Shown piece by piece: positions 1 through 7,104 of a stretch of DNA of 10,797 bases. The position numbers and the translations under genes were made by a program. Each line of letters begins with the position of its first letter. Position 1 is the first letter of the stretch. The notes beneath the pieces were generated by a model. It was given only the letters and a program-made list of their open reading frames with translations, had not been told where the DNA came from and ran no database searches. Source of the DNA: CAWJHE01 sp964614855 (lineage in GTDB: Bacteria > Chloroflexota > Anaerolineae > Anaerolineales > UBA4823); the NCBI GenBank assembly GCA_964614855.1, contig CAZTMX010000094.1, positions 1 to 10,797 of the forward strand, in the 5' to 3' direction.

Positions 1-92
1 CAGTTTGCTGGAAAATCTCCGGGTTCAGGAAACGGGTCCACATCCGATACTCGAATTTCCACTAATTGTTGGGTTTTACTTTTCTTGGCCAT
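1..92 (-). CDS. Unrecognised protein, N-terminal fragment cut by the window edge
   Basis: An ATG at 92-90 opens a frame that stays open for 30 codons to the window edge. A ribosome binding site (GAGGAAAA on the minus strand) lies about 5 bases before the start. The visible protein begins MAKKSKTQQLVEIRVSDVD and continues with a proline-rich stretch (PFPEPGDFP). It has a basic N-terminus and no signal peptide. It follows leuA by 35 bases on the same strand with no terminator between, so it may be the last or a further gene of the ilv-leu operon. I do not recognise the family. It does not look like the N-terminus of LeuB, LeuC or LeuD. Too little is visible to assign a function. Confidence 0.55.
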   Translation of the reverse strand, partial: MAKKSKTQQLVEIRVSDVDPFPEPGDFPAN

Positions 93-127
93 TGCTGTTT
101 TCCTCGATAACTACTAAAAATACTTTT

Positions 128-1765
128 TCAGAGTGAAGCCGTGATCACAGTCGCCTGTTCCGGTTCTGCTCCGCCGGCTCCTTGGGCAGCCAGAAGTTTG
201 TTCAAGGCAGCCAGGTAGGCTTTGACGCTGGCTACGATGATATCCGTGTCTGCCCCGTGCCCGCCGAAGGTACGCTGATGCTCGATTTCCTTTTGGGCGT
301 CGAGTTTCTGTTTGCCGTTTGATTCCTGGATGCGCACAGTGACTTCACCCAGGGCATCGATGCCTTCAGTGATCGCACGCACAGAGAATTCCTGCAGGCT
401 TGCCGGCGCCTGGATGATCAGATCGACGGCTTTGTAGGCTGCGTCCACGGGTCCGGTGCCGATTGCTGCGACCACCTGCATCTTGCCGTCCGGTGTGCAC
501 AGGCGCACGGTGGCGGTGGGCATGCCCATCGTACCGCAGGCGACTTGTAAGCCGTCTAACGAGTAAAACTCGTGTGGGCGGTAGATTTCATCCGCCAATA
601 GCGCTTCCAGGTCGGCGTCTGTGATGGTTTTCTTCTTATCTGCCAGCTCTTTGAAGCGGTGGAAGGCCTTTGTCAGGTCTTCGTCACCCAGGTCATAACC
701 GAGCTCCGCCAGGCGCACCTTGAGTGCATGGCGTCCAGAGTGTTTGCCCAGCACCAGGCTGGTTTTCGTCACACCAACCGTCTCTGGGCGCATGATCTCG
801 TAGGTCATCTGGTTTTTTAGCAGGCCGTCCTGGTGGATGCCGGCTTCGTGGGCGAATGCATTGGCGCCAACGATCGCTTTGTTTGGCTGGACGATGATGC
901 CGGTGTAGTTACTCACCTGTTTGCTGATCCGGGCTATCTGGGTGGTCTCGATATTGGTGCGCAGGTTGTAAAACGGGCGTCGGGTGTGCAGCGCCATGAC
1001 CACTTCTTCCATGGAGGTGTTGCCGGCGCGCTCGCCGATGCCGTTTACCGTTACTTCCGCCTGCCGGGCGCCGGCGTAGATACCCGCCAGCGTGTTGGCG
1101 GTCGCCATCCCCAGGTCATCGTGACAGTGGACGGAGACAATGCAATTTTCGATACCGGGTGTGTTGGCGATAATGCCTGCAATCAACGCGCCAAATTCAT
1201 TCGGGGTGGTGTAGCCTACCGTATCCGGGATATTGAGCGTAGTTGCGCCGGATTTGATGGCTACTTCCAATACTTTGTAGAGGAATTCCGGTTCGGAGCG
1301 CCCGGCATCTTCCGGGCTGAATTCAACATCCTGGCACAAACTATGCGCATAGCTAACCTGCTCAGCCACCGCCGCTAACACTTGTTCACGCGTCATGCGC
1401 AGCTTGTACTGCATGTGGATATCGGATGTCGCCAGGAAGGTGTGGATGCGCGGTTTGGCAGCATGTTTCACCGCTTCCCAGGCTTTATCGATATCGCTGC
1501 GCGTGGCGCGCGCCAGCCCGCAGATGACAGGTACTTTTATGCCTTCTTCAGCGCTCGGATTGGGGTTGCCGACATCGATGGCGATGCGGCGCACTGCCTC
1601 CAGATCATCCGGCGAGGCGGCAGGAAAGCCGGCTTCGATCACATCCACACCCAGGCGAGCCAGGCTGCGAGCCAGTTCCAGCTTCTCGGCTGAGGTCAGG
1701 GATGCGCCAGGGCTTTGTTCGCCATCGCGCAAGGTGGTGTCAAAAATTCGAACCAAATCATCCAT
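128..1765 (-). CDS. leuA: 2-isopropylmalate synthase
   Basis: Cytosolic enzyme that condenses acetyl-CoA with 2-oxoisovalerate to give 2-isopropylmalate, the first committed step of leucine synthesis. The 545 residues match the long bacterial LeuA type. The catalytic TIM barrel occupies about residues 5-275. It opens with RIFDTTLRDGEQSPG, where R13 and D14 are the expected catalytic and metal residues. Metal-binding H213 and H215 lie in SVHCHDD, and N249 in GERAGNTS. The linker subdomain has HEAGIHQDG (306-314), expected to supply the catalytic His. The C-terminal leucine-sensing domain spans about 400-525, including GTGPVDAAYKAVD and GGHGADTDIIVASVKAYL. Leucine feedback inhibition is therefore likely, as known for the family. 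AGGAGA lies 5 bases before ATG 1765. It follows ilvC by 16 bases as the fifth ilv-operon gene, so it should share the leader attenuator. leuB, leuC and leuD are not in the window. Confidence 0.96.
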   Translation of the reverse strand: MDDLVRIFDTTLRDGEQSPGASLTSAEKLELARSLARLGVDVIEAGFPAASPDDLEAVRRIAIDVGNPNPSAEEGIKVPVICGLARATRSDIDKAWEAVKHAAKPRIHTFLATSDIHMQYKLRMTREQVLAAVAEQVSYAHSLCQDVEFSPEDAGRSEPEFLYKVLEVAIKSGATTLNIPDTVGYTTPNEFGALIAGIIANTPGIENCIVSVHCHDDLGMATANTLAGIYAGARQAEVTVNGIGERAGNTSMEEVVMALHTRRPFYNLRTNIETTQIARISKQVSNYTGIIVQPNKAIVGANAFAHEAGIHQDGLLKNQMTYEIMRPETVGVTKTSLVLGKHSGRHALKVRLAELGYDLGDEDLTKAFHRFKELADKKKTITDADLEALLADEIYRPHEFYSLDGLQVACGTMGMPTATVRLCTPDGKMQVVAAIGTGPVDAAYKAVDLIIQAPASLQEFSVRAITEGIDALGEVTVRIQESNGKQKLDAQKEIEHQRTFGGHGADTDIIVASVKAYLAALNKLLAAQGAGGAEPEQATVITASL

Positions 1766-1781
1766 AACGATCTCCTGTGCT

Positions 1782-2837
1782 CTATTTCTTCCACTGGTCT
1801 GGGCGCAGGCTGCGCACGGCGGCGCCTGCCTGCCACATTTCGCTTTCGCGCATCTCCCTCAGCTCTTCGTTCAGCTTTTCCTTGTAATCTGGGGCACTGT
1901 TGGCTTGCAGCACGATCTTTACTTCGGTACCGTTCTCCACACTCTCATACAGGCGGTCGAAAACGGGTTCCACAGCCTTGCGGAATTCATGCCGCCAGTC
2001 CAAGGCGCCGCGCTGGGCGGTGGTGGAACAATTCGCATACATCCAATCCATCCCATTGCGATCGACCAGGCGAATCAGGCTTTGGGTGAGCTCCTCAACG
2101 GTTTCGTTGAAAGCCTCGCTGGGGCTGTGACCCTTTGAGCGCAGCTTGTTGAATTGCGCTTCCATCACACCAGCCAGCGCGCCCATCAAAATACCACGCT
2201 CGCCGGTCAGGTCGGAGTAGACTTCGTTCTGAAAGGTGGTTGGGAAAAGATAGCCGGAGCCAATAGCGATGCCCAAAGCCACAGTACGCTCGTAGGCGCG
2301 CCCGGTGTAATCCTGGTGGACGGCAAAACTAGAATTGATCCCGCTGCCGGAAAGGAAGTTGGCGCGCACGCTGGTGCCAGAGCCCTTGGGAGCGACCAGG
2401 ATCACATCCACGTTTGCGGGCGGCACCACACCGGTTTGGTCCTTGTAGACGATACTGAAGCCGTGTGAGAAATACAACGCTGCACCCGGCTGCAAGGCAG
2501 GTTTTACGGTCGGCCAGAGCATCATTTGCGCGGCGTCTGAAAGCAGGTACTGCACCACGCTGGCGCGTTCTACGGCTTCCTTCACCGAAAACAGGCTTTC
2601 ACCTGGAACAAAACCATCTGCAACGGCTTTTTCATAACAACCATCGTTGAGTTTTTCCTGGCCGATAATTACTGCGATGCCGTTGTCGCGCATATTGAGT
2701 GCCTGCGCCGGCCCCTGGACACCATAACCGATCACCGCGATCGTTTCACCTGCCAGAACCTGGCGTGCTTTCTCAAGGCTGAACTCTTCCCGGGTTACTA
2801 CATCTTCTACCACGCCGCCAAAATCGATCTTTGCCAT
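1782..2837 (-). CDS. ilvC: Ketol-acid reductoisomerase
   Basis: Converts acetolactate or acetohydroxybutyrate to the dihydroxy acids with NAD(P)H and Mg2+, the second common step of Val/Leu/Ile synthesis. The 351-residue product is the short class I form. The Rossmann motif GYGVQG is at 37-42, then QALNMRDNG. Catalytic H125 lies in FSHGF and K151 in APKGSG. Metal ligands D209 and E213 lie in SDLTGERG, E245 in FNETVEEL, and substrate-binding S271 in NCSTTAQRG. The frame is open upstream to 3017, but that extension overlaps ilvN out of frame. GAGGAGA 5 bases before ATG 2837, and the usual N-terminus MAKIDFGG, fix the start. The cofactor loop after the second strand reads GQEKLNDGCYEKA and lacks the Arg/Ser pair that often holds the NADPH 2'-phosphate. 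It sits 28 bases after ilvN. Confidence 0.96.
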   Translation of the reverse strand: MAKIDFGGVVEDVVTREEFSLEKARQVLAGETIAVIGYGVQGPAQALNMRDNGIAVIIGQEKLNDGCYEKAVADGFVPGESLFSVKEAVERASVVQYLLSDAAQMMLWPTVKPALQPGAALYFSHGFSIVYKDQTGVVPPANVDVILVAPKGSGTSVRANFLSGSGINSSFAVHQDYTGRAYERTVALGIAIGSGYLFPTTFQNEVYSDLTGERGILMGALAGVMEAQFNKLRSKGHSPSEAFNETVEELTQSLIRLVDRNGMDWMYANCSTTAQRGALDWRHEFRKAVEPVFDRLYESVENGTEVKIVLQANSAPDYKEKLNEELREMRESEMWQAGAAVRSLRPDQWKK

Positions 2838-2865
2838 TTCAATCTCCTCAATGTGATTTGTAAAA

Positions 2866-3381
2866 TTAATGTTTTGAACCGTTTCCATTGCCGTTGGCAC
2901 TGAGCACTGCGCCGCGCGCCATAGCCACCAGCCCGGTTTGCACCATTTCCAGGATGCCAAAGGGGCGTAAGACATCCACAAAGCTGTCGATCTTTTCGTT
3001 GTCGCCGGTGATTTCAATAATCAGGCATTCGTTGCTCACGTCCACGATGCGGGCGCGATACACCTCGACCAACTGCATCACTTCGCTGCGCTTCTCCGGC
3101 GTGGCGCTCACCTTGATCAACGCCAGGTCGCGGCTGACAGTGGGCTGCTCAGCCAGGTCGCTGACATGGATGACATTCACTTGTTTGTAAAGATGTGCCG
3201 CCACTCGTTTTGCATCCGTCTGGTTGCTGTCGACCACGATGGTCATGCGCGAAACACCGGGGTTTTCCGTGTGTCCCACAGTTAAGGATTCAATATTAAA
3301 CGCCCGCCTTCGAAACAAGGAGGCTACCCGGTTCAAAACACCAGGTTTATCTTCTACCAGGGCTACCAGTGTATGTTTCAT
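2866..3381 (-). CDS. ilvN: Acetolactate synthase small (regulatory) subunit
   Basis: Regulatory subunit of acetohydroxyacid synthase. It binds IlvB, raises its activity and, in this family, confers valine feedback inhibition. The protein is 171 residues from the chosen start, a usual length for bacterial IlvN/IlvH. An N-terminal ACT domain (about 3-75) carries the typical EDKPGVLNRVASLFRRRAFN, followed by IESLTVGHTENPGVSRMTIVV. The C-terminal domain (about 80-155) includes ECLIIEITGDNEKIDSFVDV and LRPFGILEMVQTGLVAMARG. The tail is a low-complexity Asn/Gly run. Two ATGs occur in a row. AAGGAGG (3393-3387) is only 2 bases from the first ATG (3384) but 5 from the second (3381), so I use the second. 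It lies 14 bases after the ilvB stop. Confidence 0.95.
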   Translation of the reverse strand: MKHTLVALVEDKPGVLNRVASLFRRRAFNIESLTVGHTENPGVSRMTIVVDSNQTDAKRVAAHLYKQVNVIHVSDLAEQPTVSRDLALIKVSATPEKRSEVMQLVEVYRARIVDVSNECLIIEITGDNEKIDSFVDVLRPFGILEMVQTGLVAMARGAVLSANGNGNGSKH

Positions 3382-3395
3382 CATTTCCTCCTTGT

Positions 3396-5117
3396 TTATA
3401 TTGCTGCATCATCCGCTACAATCACAGTCTCAGGCAGCGGGCGGCGGATCATTTCATGCAAATCGGCTCCGGCCGGGACCATGGGATACACGCTGTCTTC
3501 CTTTTCGACTTTGAATTCGATCAGCACTGCGCCGGGATTTTCCTGGGCCTGGCGTACTGCGGGTTCGACTTCTGAGCGCTGGGTCACGCGCAGACCCGTC
3601 AATCCGTGGGCTTCAGCGATCTTGACAAAATCAGGCGATTTCATGGGTGTGGATGAGTAACGCCTGTCGTAGAAGAATTCCTGCCACTGCCGCACCATCC
3701 CCAAGTAGCCATTGTTGATCACAGCGATGTTGACTTTTATCCCTTCCTGGGCAATGGTCGCCAACTCAGCCTGGGTCATCTGGAAGCCGCCGTCGCCTGC
3801 GATGGCCCATACTTCAGCATCCGGGCGGGCAAACTTGGCGCCGACCGCTGAAGGCAGACCGAAGCCCATTGTCCCCAGGCCGCCGGAAGTGATATACGTG
3901 CGCGGCGTGTTGTGTTTGTAATACTGGGCGGCCCACATCTGGTTCTGACCCACGTCGGAACAGATGATGGCTTCGCCGTCCGTCAGGCGCCACAGGTCGT
4001 GGATCACATGTGCCGCATACAGGTGGCCCATGTCCGGCAGGTTTTTGATATCTCGTACCGCTGTTTCGCCGCGCATTTCATCGATGTGGTGGATCCAATC
4101 TTCGTGACAACATTTATCCAGGTGGGGCATCAATTGGCGAAGCGTGTCACCCAGGTCGCCTACCAGGGCAGCATCGACAGGTACATTTTTATTGACTTCC
4201 GAGACATCGATTTCGAAATGGATCTTCTTTGCATTGGGGGCATAATTCTTCAGGTTGCCGGTCACACGGTCGTCGAAACGCATCCCCATAGCCAGCAGCA
4301 AATCCGCCTCCTGGATGGCCTGGTTCACCCAGGCTTCACCGTGCATCCCCATCATCCCCATATTGAGCGGGTGATCCGCCGGGAAACCGCCAATACCCAG
4401 CAGGGTCATGGCAACCGGGGTTTGGGTTTTTTCGACAAACTCAGCCAGCTCTCGCGTTGCGCCGGATGCGATCACCCCGTGACCGGCCAGGATGACCGGC
4501 CGTTTCGCTTCATGGATCATCTCTAAAACGTGATCCAGCACATGCTGCGGCGGAATGGGATCCGGCCGGTAGCCAGGCATGCGCAGCGGGTAATTCTTAT
4601 ACGACCACTCGATGGATGCTTGCTGTGCATCCTTGGCGATATCCACCAACACCGGACCAGGGCGCCCCGAGCGGGCGATATAGAAAGCCTGGCGTACTGC
4701 TTCGCTTAGATCATTGACATCTGTCACCAGGAAATTGTGTTTGGTGATGGGCAGGGTGATGCCGGTGATATCGGTTTCCTGGAAGGCATCGCTGCCGATA
4801 AACTTGCTGGATACCTGCCCGGTGACAAAGACTACCGGGATGGAGTCGTAATAGGCATTGGCGATGCCGGTTACCAGGTTGGTTGCGCCCGGACCCGAGG
4901 TAGCCAATGCCACGCCAACCTCACCGCTGGCGCGCGCATAGCCGTCGGCTGCATGGGCCGCGCCTTGTTCGTGGCGGGTGAGCACGTGGTGGATAGGATA
5001 ATCCAGTAAAGCGTCGTAAATCGGGAGATTTGCGCCGCCAGGGTAGCCAAATACAGTTTTGACCCCTTCTCGTACCAGGCATTCCCAAAAGATTTGAGCA
5101 CCAGTATATTTTGTCAT
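3396..5117 (-). CDS. ilvB: Acetolactate synthase large (catalytic) subunit
   Basis: Thiamine diphosphate-dependent enzyme that joins two pyruvates to acetolactate, or pyruvate and 2-oxobutyrate to acetohydroxybutyrate, the first common step of branched-chain synthesis. Residues below are numbered from the first of two adjacent ATGs (5120; 574 residues). The ThDP pyrimidine domain has VFGYPGGANLPIYDAL and catalytic E51 in RHEQGAAHAADGYAR. The middle FAD-binding domain has RFDDRVTGNL at 281-290. The ThDP pyrophosphate domain has GDGGFQMTQ from 442 and ends the metal-binding motif at N469/N470 (VINNGYLGMVRQWQ). This is the anabolic FAD-dependent type and its partner ilvN follows directly. AAAGGAGG (5133-5126) is 4 bases from the first ATG and 7 from the second, so 5117 is the better start. 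The gap from ilvD is about 30 bases. Confidence 0.96.
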   Translation of the reverse strand: MTKYTGAQIFWECLVREGVKTVFGYPGGANLPIYDALLDYPIHHVLTRHEQGAAHAADGYARASGEVGVALATSGPGATNLVTGIANAYYDSIPVVFVTGQVSSKFIGSDAFQETDITGITLPITKHNFLVTDVNDLSEAVRQAFYIARSGRPGPVLVDIAKDAQQASIEWSYKNYPLRMPGYRPDPIPPQHVLDHVLEMIHEAKRPVILAGHGVIASGATRELAEFVEKTQTPVAMTLLGIGGFPADHPLNMGMMGMHGEAWVNQAIQEADLLLAMGMRFDDRVTGNLKNYAPNAKKIHFEIDVSEVNKNVPVDAALVGDLGDTLRQLMPHLDKCCHEDWIHHIDEMRGETAVRDIKNLPDMGHLYAAHVIHDLWRLTDGEAIICSDVGQNQMWAAQYYKHNTPRTYITSGGLGTMGFGLPSAVGAKFARPDAEVWAIAGDGGFQMTQAELATIAQEGIKVNIAVINNGYLGMVRQWQEFFYDRRYSSTPMKSPDFVKIAEAHGLTGLRVTQRSEVEPAVRQAQENPGAVLIEFKVEKEDSVYPMVPAGADLHEMIRRPLPETVIVADDAAI

Positions 5118-5147
5118 CATATTGCCTCCTTTGGCGAAGATAATTAA

Positions 5148-6821
5148 TCAGTCTTTTAGCACTGCGCCGGTATCGGCGCTGGTGACGAAGTGTGCATAAC
5201 GGCGCAGCCATTTGCTGCTGGCTTGCGATACGAACGGCGGCATGGCTGCCAGCCGCGCCTGGAGCTCAGCTTCACCCAGGCGTACGTTGAGCGTGCGGGC
5301 TTCCAGGTCGATTTCAATCAAATCCCCGGGCTGTAAGGCAGCAATCGGCCCGCGTGCTGCGGCCTCGGGCGAGACATGTCCGATACAGGCGCCGCGCGTA
5401 CCGCCGGAGAAACGCCCGTCGGTGATCAAGGCCACTTTTTCTCCCAGACCCATGCCCATGATGGCACTGGTGGGGCTGAGCATCTCCATCATGCCGGGAC
5501 CGCCCTTGGGGCCTTCATAGCGGATCACCACCACCTCGCCGGGCTGCACCTCTCCCGCCATGATGCCGCGCATAGTGTCGTCATGGCTGTCGTAAATACG
5601 TGCGGGACCGCAAAATTTGCGCATGGAAGGCGCCACACCGCCGGTCTTGATCACCGCACCCTGGGGCGCCAGGTTGCCAAACAAGATAGACAGCCCACCT
5701 GTTGCGGAGTGGGCATTTTCCAGCTTATGGATGACCTGCTCATCTTTTATGGCTGCACTTCGGATCGATTCTCCCAGGCTGGCGCCGGTGACGGTGATGC
5801 GCTCCAGGTGCAGAACGCCTTCGAGGCGCGCCACCTCGTTTAGAATAGCTGGGATACCGCCCGCTCGGTGCACATCTTCCATGTGCCATTTACCGGATGG
5901 ACTGACCTTGGTTAGATGCGGTACACGCTCGGAAACGGCATTGATCCGCTCGAGCGGGTAGCTGATCCCGCCTTCGTTGGCAATCGCCAGGGCATGCAGC
6001 ACGGTGTTTGTTGAGCCGCCCATGGCCATGTCCAAAGCAAAGGCGTCGTCCAGCGCTTCGGGGGTGACAATGTCGCGCGGTTTGATCTGCTTTTCTACCA
6101 GCTCCATGATTTTTCCGCCGGCGCGCCGGGCCAGCTCTTCTCGTTCGGAGGTATTGGCCAAAGCGCTGCCGTTAAAGGGCAGCGCCAGACCGATGACTTC
6201 CATCAAACAATTCATGCTGTTTGCCGTGAACATGCCAGAACAAGAACCGCAACCGGGGCATGCGTAATCTTCCAGGGTTTTCAATCGTTCAGCCGTCATC
6301 GTACCGGCCTGATATGCGCCTACACCTTCGAAGACCGAGATCAAGTCTACAACCTGGCCGTCGGGCGTCTTGCCGGCTGCCATCGCCCCGCCGGAGACAA
6401 AGATGGTAGGGATGTTGGTGCGCATGGCGGCCATAGCCATCCCAGGCACGATCTTATCGCAGTTGGGGATGCACACCATCCCGTCGAAGCAGTGCGCTTC
6501 GATCATCGTCTCGACCGAGTCAGCGATCAGCTCGCGAGAGGGCAGAGAGTAGCGCATGCCGTTGTGCCCCATAGCGATGCCGTCATCCACTCCGATGGTG
6601 TTGAACTCAAAAGGCACACCGCCAGCGGCTCGCACCGCCTCTTTAACCAGTTTGCCAAATTCCTGCAAGTGGATGTGGCCCGGGACGATATCGATATAGG
6701 AATTGACCACGGCGATAAACGGGCGTTCCATATCGGCATCGCTGACGCCTGTGGCTTTTAGCAGCGAGCGGTTGGGGGCTCTTTCGGCACCCCTTTTGAC
6801 TGTGTCAGAACGCAATTTCAT
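5148..6821 (-). CDS. ilvD: Dihydroxy-acid dehydratase
   Basis: Iron-sulfur enzyme that dehydrates 2,3-dihydroxy acids to 2-oxoisovalerate and 2-oxo-3-methylvalerate, the third common step of Val/Ile synthesis and the source of the LeuA substrate. The product is 557 residues, normal for IlvD. Cluster cysteines C121 (CIPNCDK) and C194 (CPGCGSCSGMFTANSMNC) are present. D80, D122 and K123 fit the Mg2+ site, K123 being the lysine carbamylated in studied homologues. GRFSGGTRGACIGH from 469 carries the expected catalytic serine, S472. NSYIDIVPGHIHL around 40-52 lacks the extra cysteine of plant and mycobacterial [2Fe-2S] enzymes, so an oxygen-labile [4Fe-4S] cluster as in E. coli IlvD is plausible. 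AAAGGA lies about 7 bases before ATG 6821. It is the first structural gene of the operon, 24 bases after the attenuator T-tract. Confidence 0.96.
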   Translation of the reverse strand: MKLRSDTVKRGAERAPNRSLLKATGVSDADMERPFIAVVNSYIDIVPGHIHLQEFGKLVKEAVRAAGGVPFEFNTIGVDDGIAMGHNGMRYSLPSRELIADSVETMIEAHCFDGMVCIPNCDKIVPGMAMAAMRTNIPTIFVSGGAMAAGKTPDGQVVDLISVFEGVGAYQAGTMTAERLKTLEDYACPGCGSCSGMFTANSMNCLMEVIGLALPFNGSALANTSEREELARRAGGKIMELVEKQIKPRDIVTPEALDDAFALDMAMGGSTNTVLHALAIANEGGISYPLERINAVSERVPHLTKVSPSGKWHMEDVHRAGGIPAILNEVARLEGVLHLERITVTGASLGESIRSAAIKDEQVIHKLENAHSATGGLSILFGNLAPQGAVIKTGGVAPSMRKFCGPARIYDSHDDTMRGIMAGEVQPGEVVVIRYEGPKGGPGMMEMLSPTSAIMGMGLGEKVALITDGRFSGGTRGACIGHVSPEAAARGPIAALQPGDLIEIDLEARTLNVRLGEAELQARLAAMPPFVSQASSKWLRRYAHFVTSADTGAVLKD

Positions 6822-6845
6822 AAAGTGATCCTTTGTATCAAATAT

Positions 6846-6875
6846 AAAAAAAAGCTGCCCTTTGGTTGGGCAGCT
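6846..6875 (-). terminator. Intrinsic terminator in the ilvD leader (attenuator terminator)
   Basis: On the minus strand AGCTGCCC (6875-6868) pairs perfectly with GGGCAGCT (6860-6853) around the 7-base loop AACCAAA. A run of eight T's follows (6853-6846). This is a textbook intrinsic terminator, but it stands 24 bases before the ilvD start codon and after the leader-peptide stop, where it can only reduce transcription of the operon. Position and sequence fit the terminator arm of a transcription attenuator. Confidence 0.92.
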
Positions 6876-6947
6876 CCGTTTTAGGTTTTTCTTTCTCTTT
6901 TCAGCCTGTTTTTATCCTGGCTTTACCTTTTCGTGACCTGACCAACC
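6864..6947 (-). promoter_or_regulatory. Predicted antiterminator pairing of the ilv attenuator
   Basis: The segment GGTTGGTCAG (6947-6938), inside the last codons of the leader peptide, is complementary to CTGCCCAACC (6873-6864) at nine of ten positions; the one mismatch is T6941 against C6870. The downstream partner contains six bases of the terminator 5' arm plus four loop bases, so antiterminator and terminator exclude each other. A ribosome finishing at the leader stop (6925-6923) would be expected to cover part of the upstream strand and let the terminator form. A ribosome stalled at the Ile/Leu/Val codons (6997-6962) would leave it free and permit read-through. The pairing is read from the sequence; the mechanism is inferred from known amino acid attenuators. 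Confidence 0.72.
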
Positions 6948-7021
6948 GGAAATAGGTTCTCAATAAGGAGAACCACAATAATAAGGAGGCTAATAATGGA
7001 GATCAGGGTTGCAGGTGACAT
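6923..7021 (-). CDS. ilv operon leader peptide (branched-chain attenuator)
   Basis: A 32-codon frame from ATG 7021-7019 to TAA 6925-6923. Residues 6-20 read LISIISLLIIVVLLI, thirteen of fifteen being Ile, Leu or Val; overall 16 of 32 are branched-chain (6 Ile, 6 Leu, 4 Val). The sequence begins MSPAT and ends ENLFPVGQVTKR. All three end products of the downstream ilvDBNC-leuA operon are represented. It is followed by an antiterminator-capable segment and a terminator before ilvD. Its role would be to sense charged tRNAs through ribosome stalling, not to make a functional product. No Shine-Dalgarno precedes the ATG, but a TACAAT box ends 7 bases before it, so the mRNA may start at the ATG. A short hydrophobic membrane peptide is an alternative, but it would not explain the RNA structures. 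Confidence 0.85.
   Translation of the reverse strand: MSPATLISIISLLIIVVLLIENLFPVGQVTKR
6955..6974 (-). promoter_or_regulatory. Hairpin inside the leader peptide coding region
   Basis: GGTTCTC (6974-6968) and GAGAACC (6961-6955) form a perfect 7-bp stem around the loop CTTATT. It spans Val/Leu/Leu/Ile codons and would be melted by a translating or stalled ribosome. By position it matches the pause hairpin (segments 1:2) of classical attenuators. Its 3' arm can also pair weakly (AACC 6958-6955 with GGTT 6947-6944) with the start of the antiterminator strand. Confidence 0.65.
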
Positions 7022-7028
7022 GATTGAT

Positions 7029-7057
7029 ATTGTATGGACATCTGACAGGTTTGTATT
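7029..7057 (-). promoter_or_regulatory. Candidate promoter of the ilv leader transcript
   Basis: TACAAT (7034-7029) is a good -10 hexamer, with the leader ATG starting 7 bases after it. Seventeen bases upstream is AATACA (7057-7052), which matches only the last three bases of TTGACA, so the -35 is weak. If used, transcription would start at or next to the leader ATG. An alternative upstream start could use TTAACA (7097-7092) with TAGTAA or TAAACT boxes near 7073-7065, giving a UTR of roughly 40 bases. Confidence 0.4.
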
Positions 7058-7104
7058 GGGCGCAAGTTTACTACGAAAATCGCAAAATGATTGTTAAGAT
7101 TTTG

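Noticed and set aside
833..2138. Several long plus-strand ORFs opposite leuA and ilvC, and similar ones opposite ilvB, ilvD and ldh.
   Set aside because: They are antisense shadows of well-conserved genes with no ribosome binding sites or recognisable domains.
2838..3017. An in-frame N-terminal extension of ilvC (about 60 residues from ATG 3017).
   Set aside because: It overlaps ilvN out of frame, lacks family similarity, and the MAKIDFGG start at 2837 has its own well-spaced GAGGAGA.
6996..7097. A plus-strand 33-codon ORF (starts MEIRVAGD) with a perfect AAGGAGG seven bases before its ATG, antisense to the leader peptide.
   Set aside because: The Shine-Dalgarno-like sequence is the complement of the leader's Ser-Leu-Leu codons (AGC CTC CTT). 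The peptide has no recognisable features, while the minus strand offers leader, antiterminator and terminator together.
6822..7104. T-box riboswitch as the regulator of the ilv operon.
   Set aside because: No T-box consensus (AGGGTGGNACCGCG-like) or long structured stem precedes the terminator; the Ile/Leu/Val-rich ORF explains the region better.
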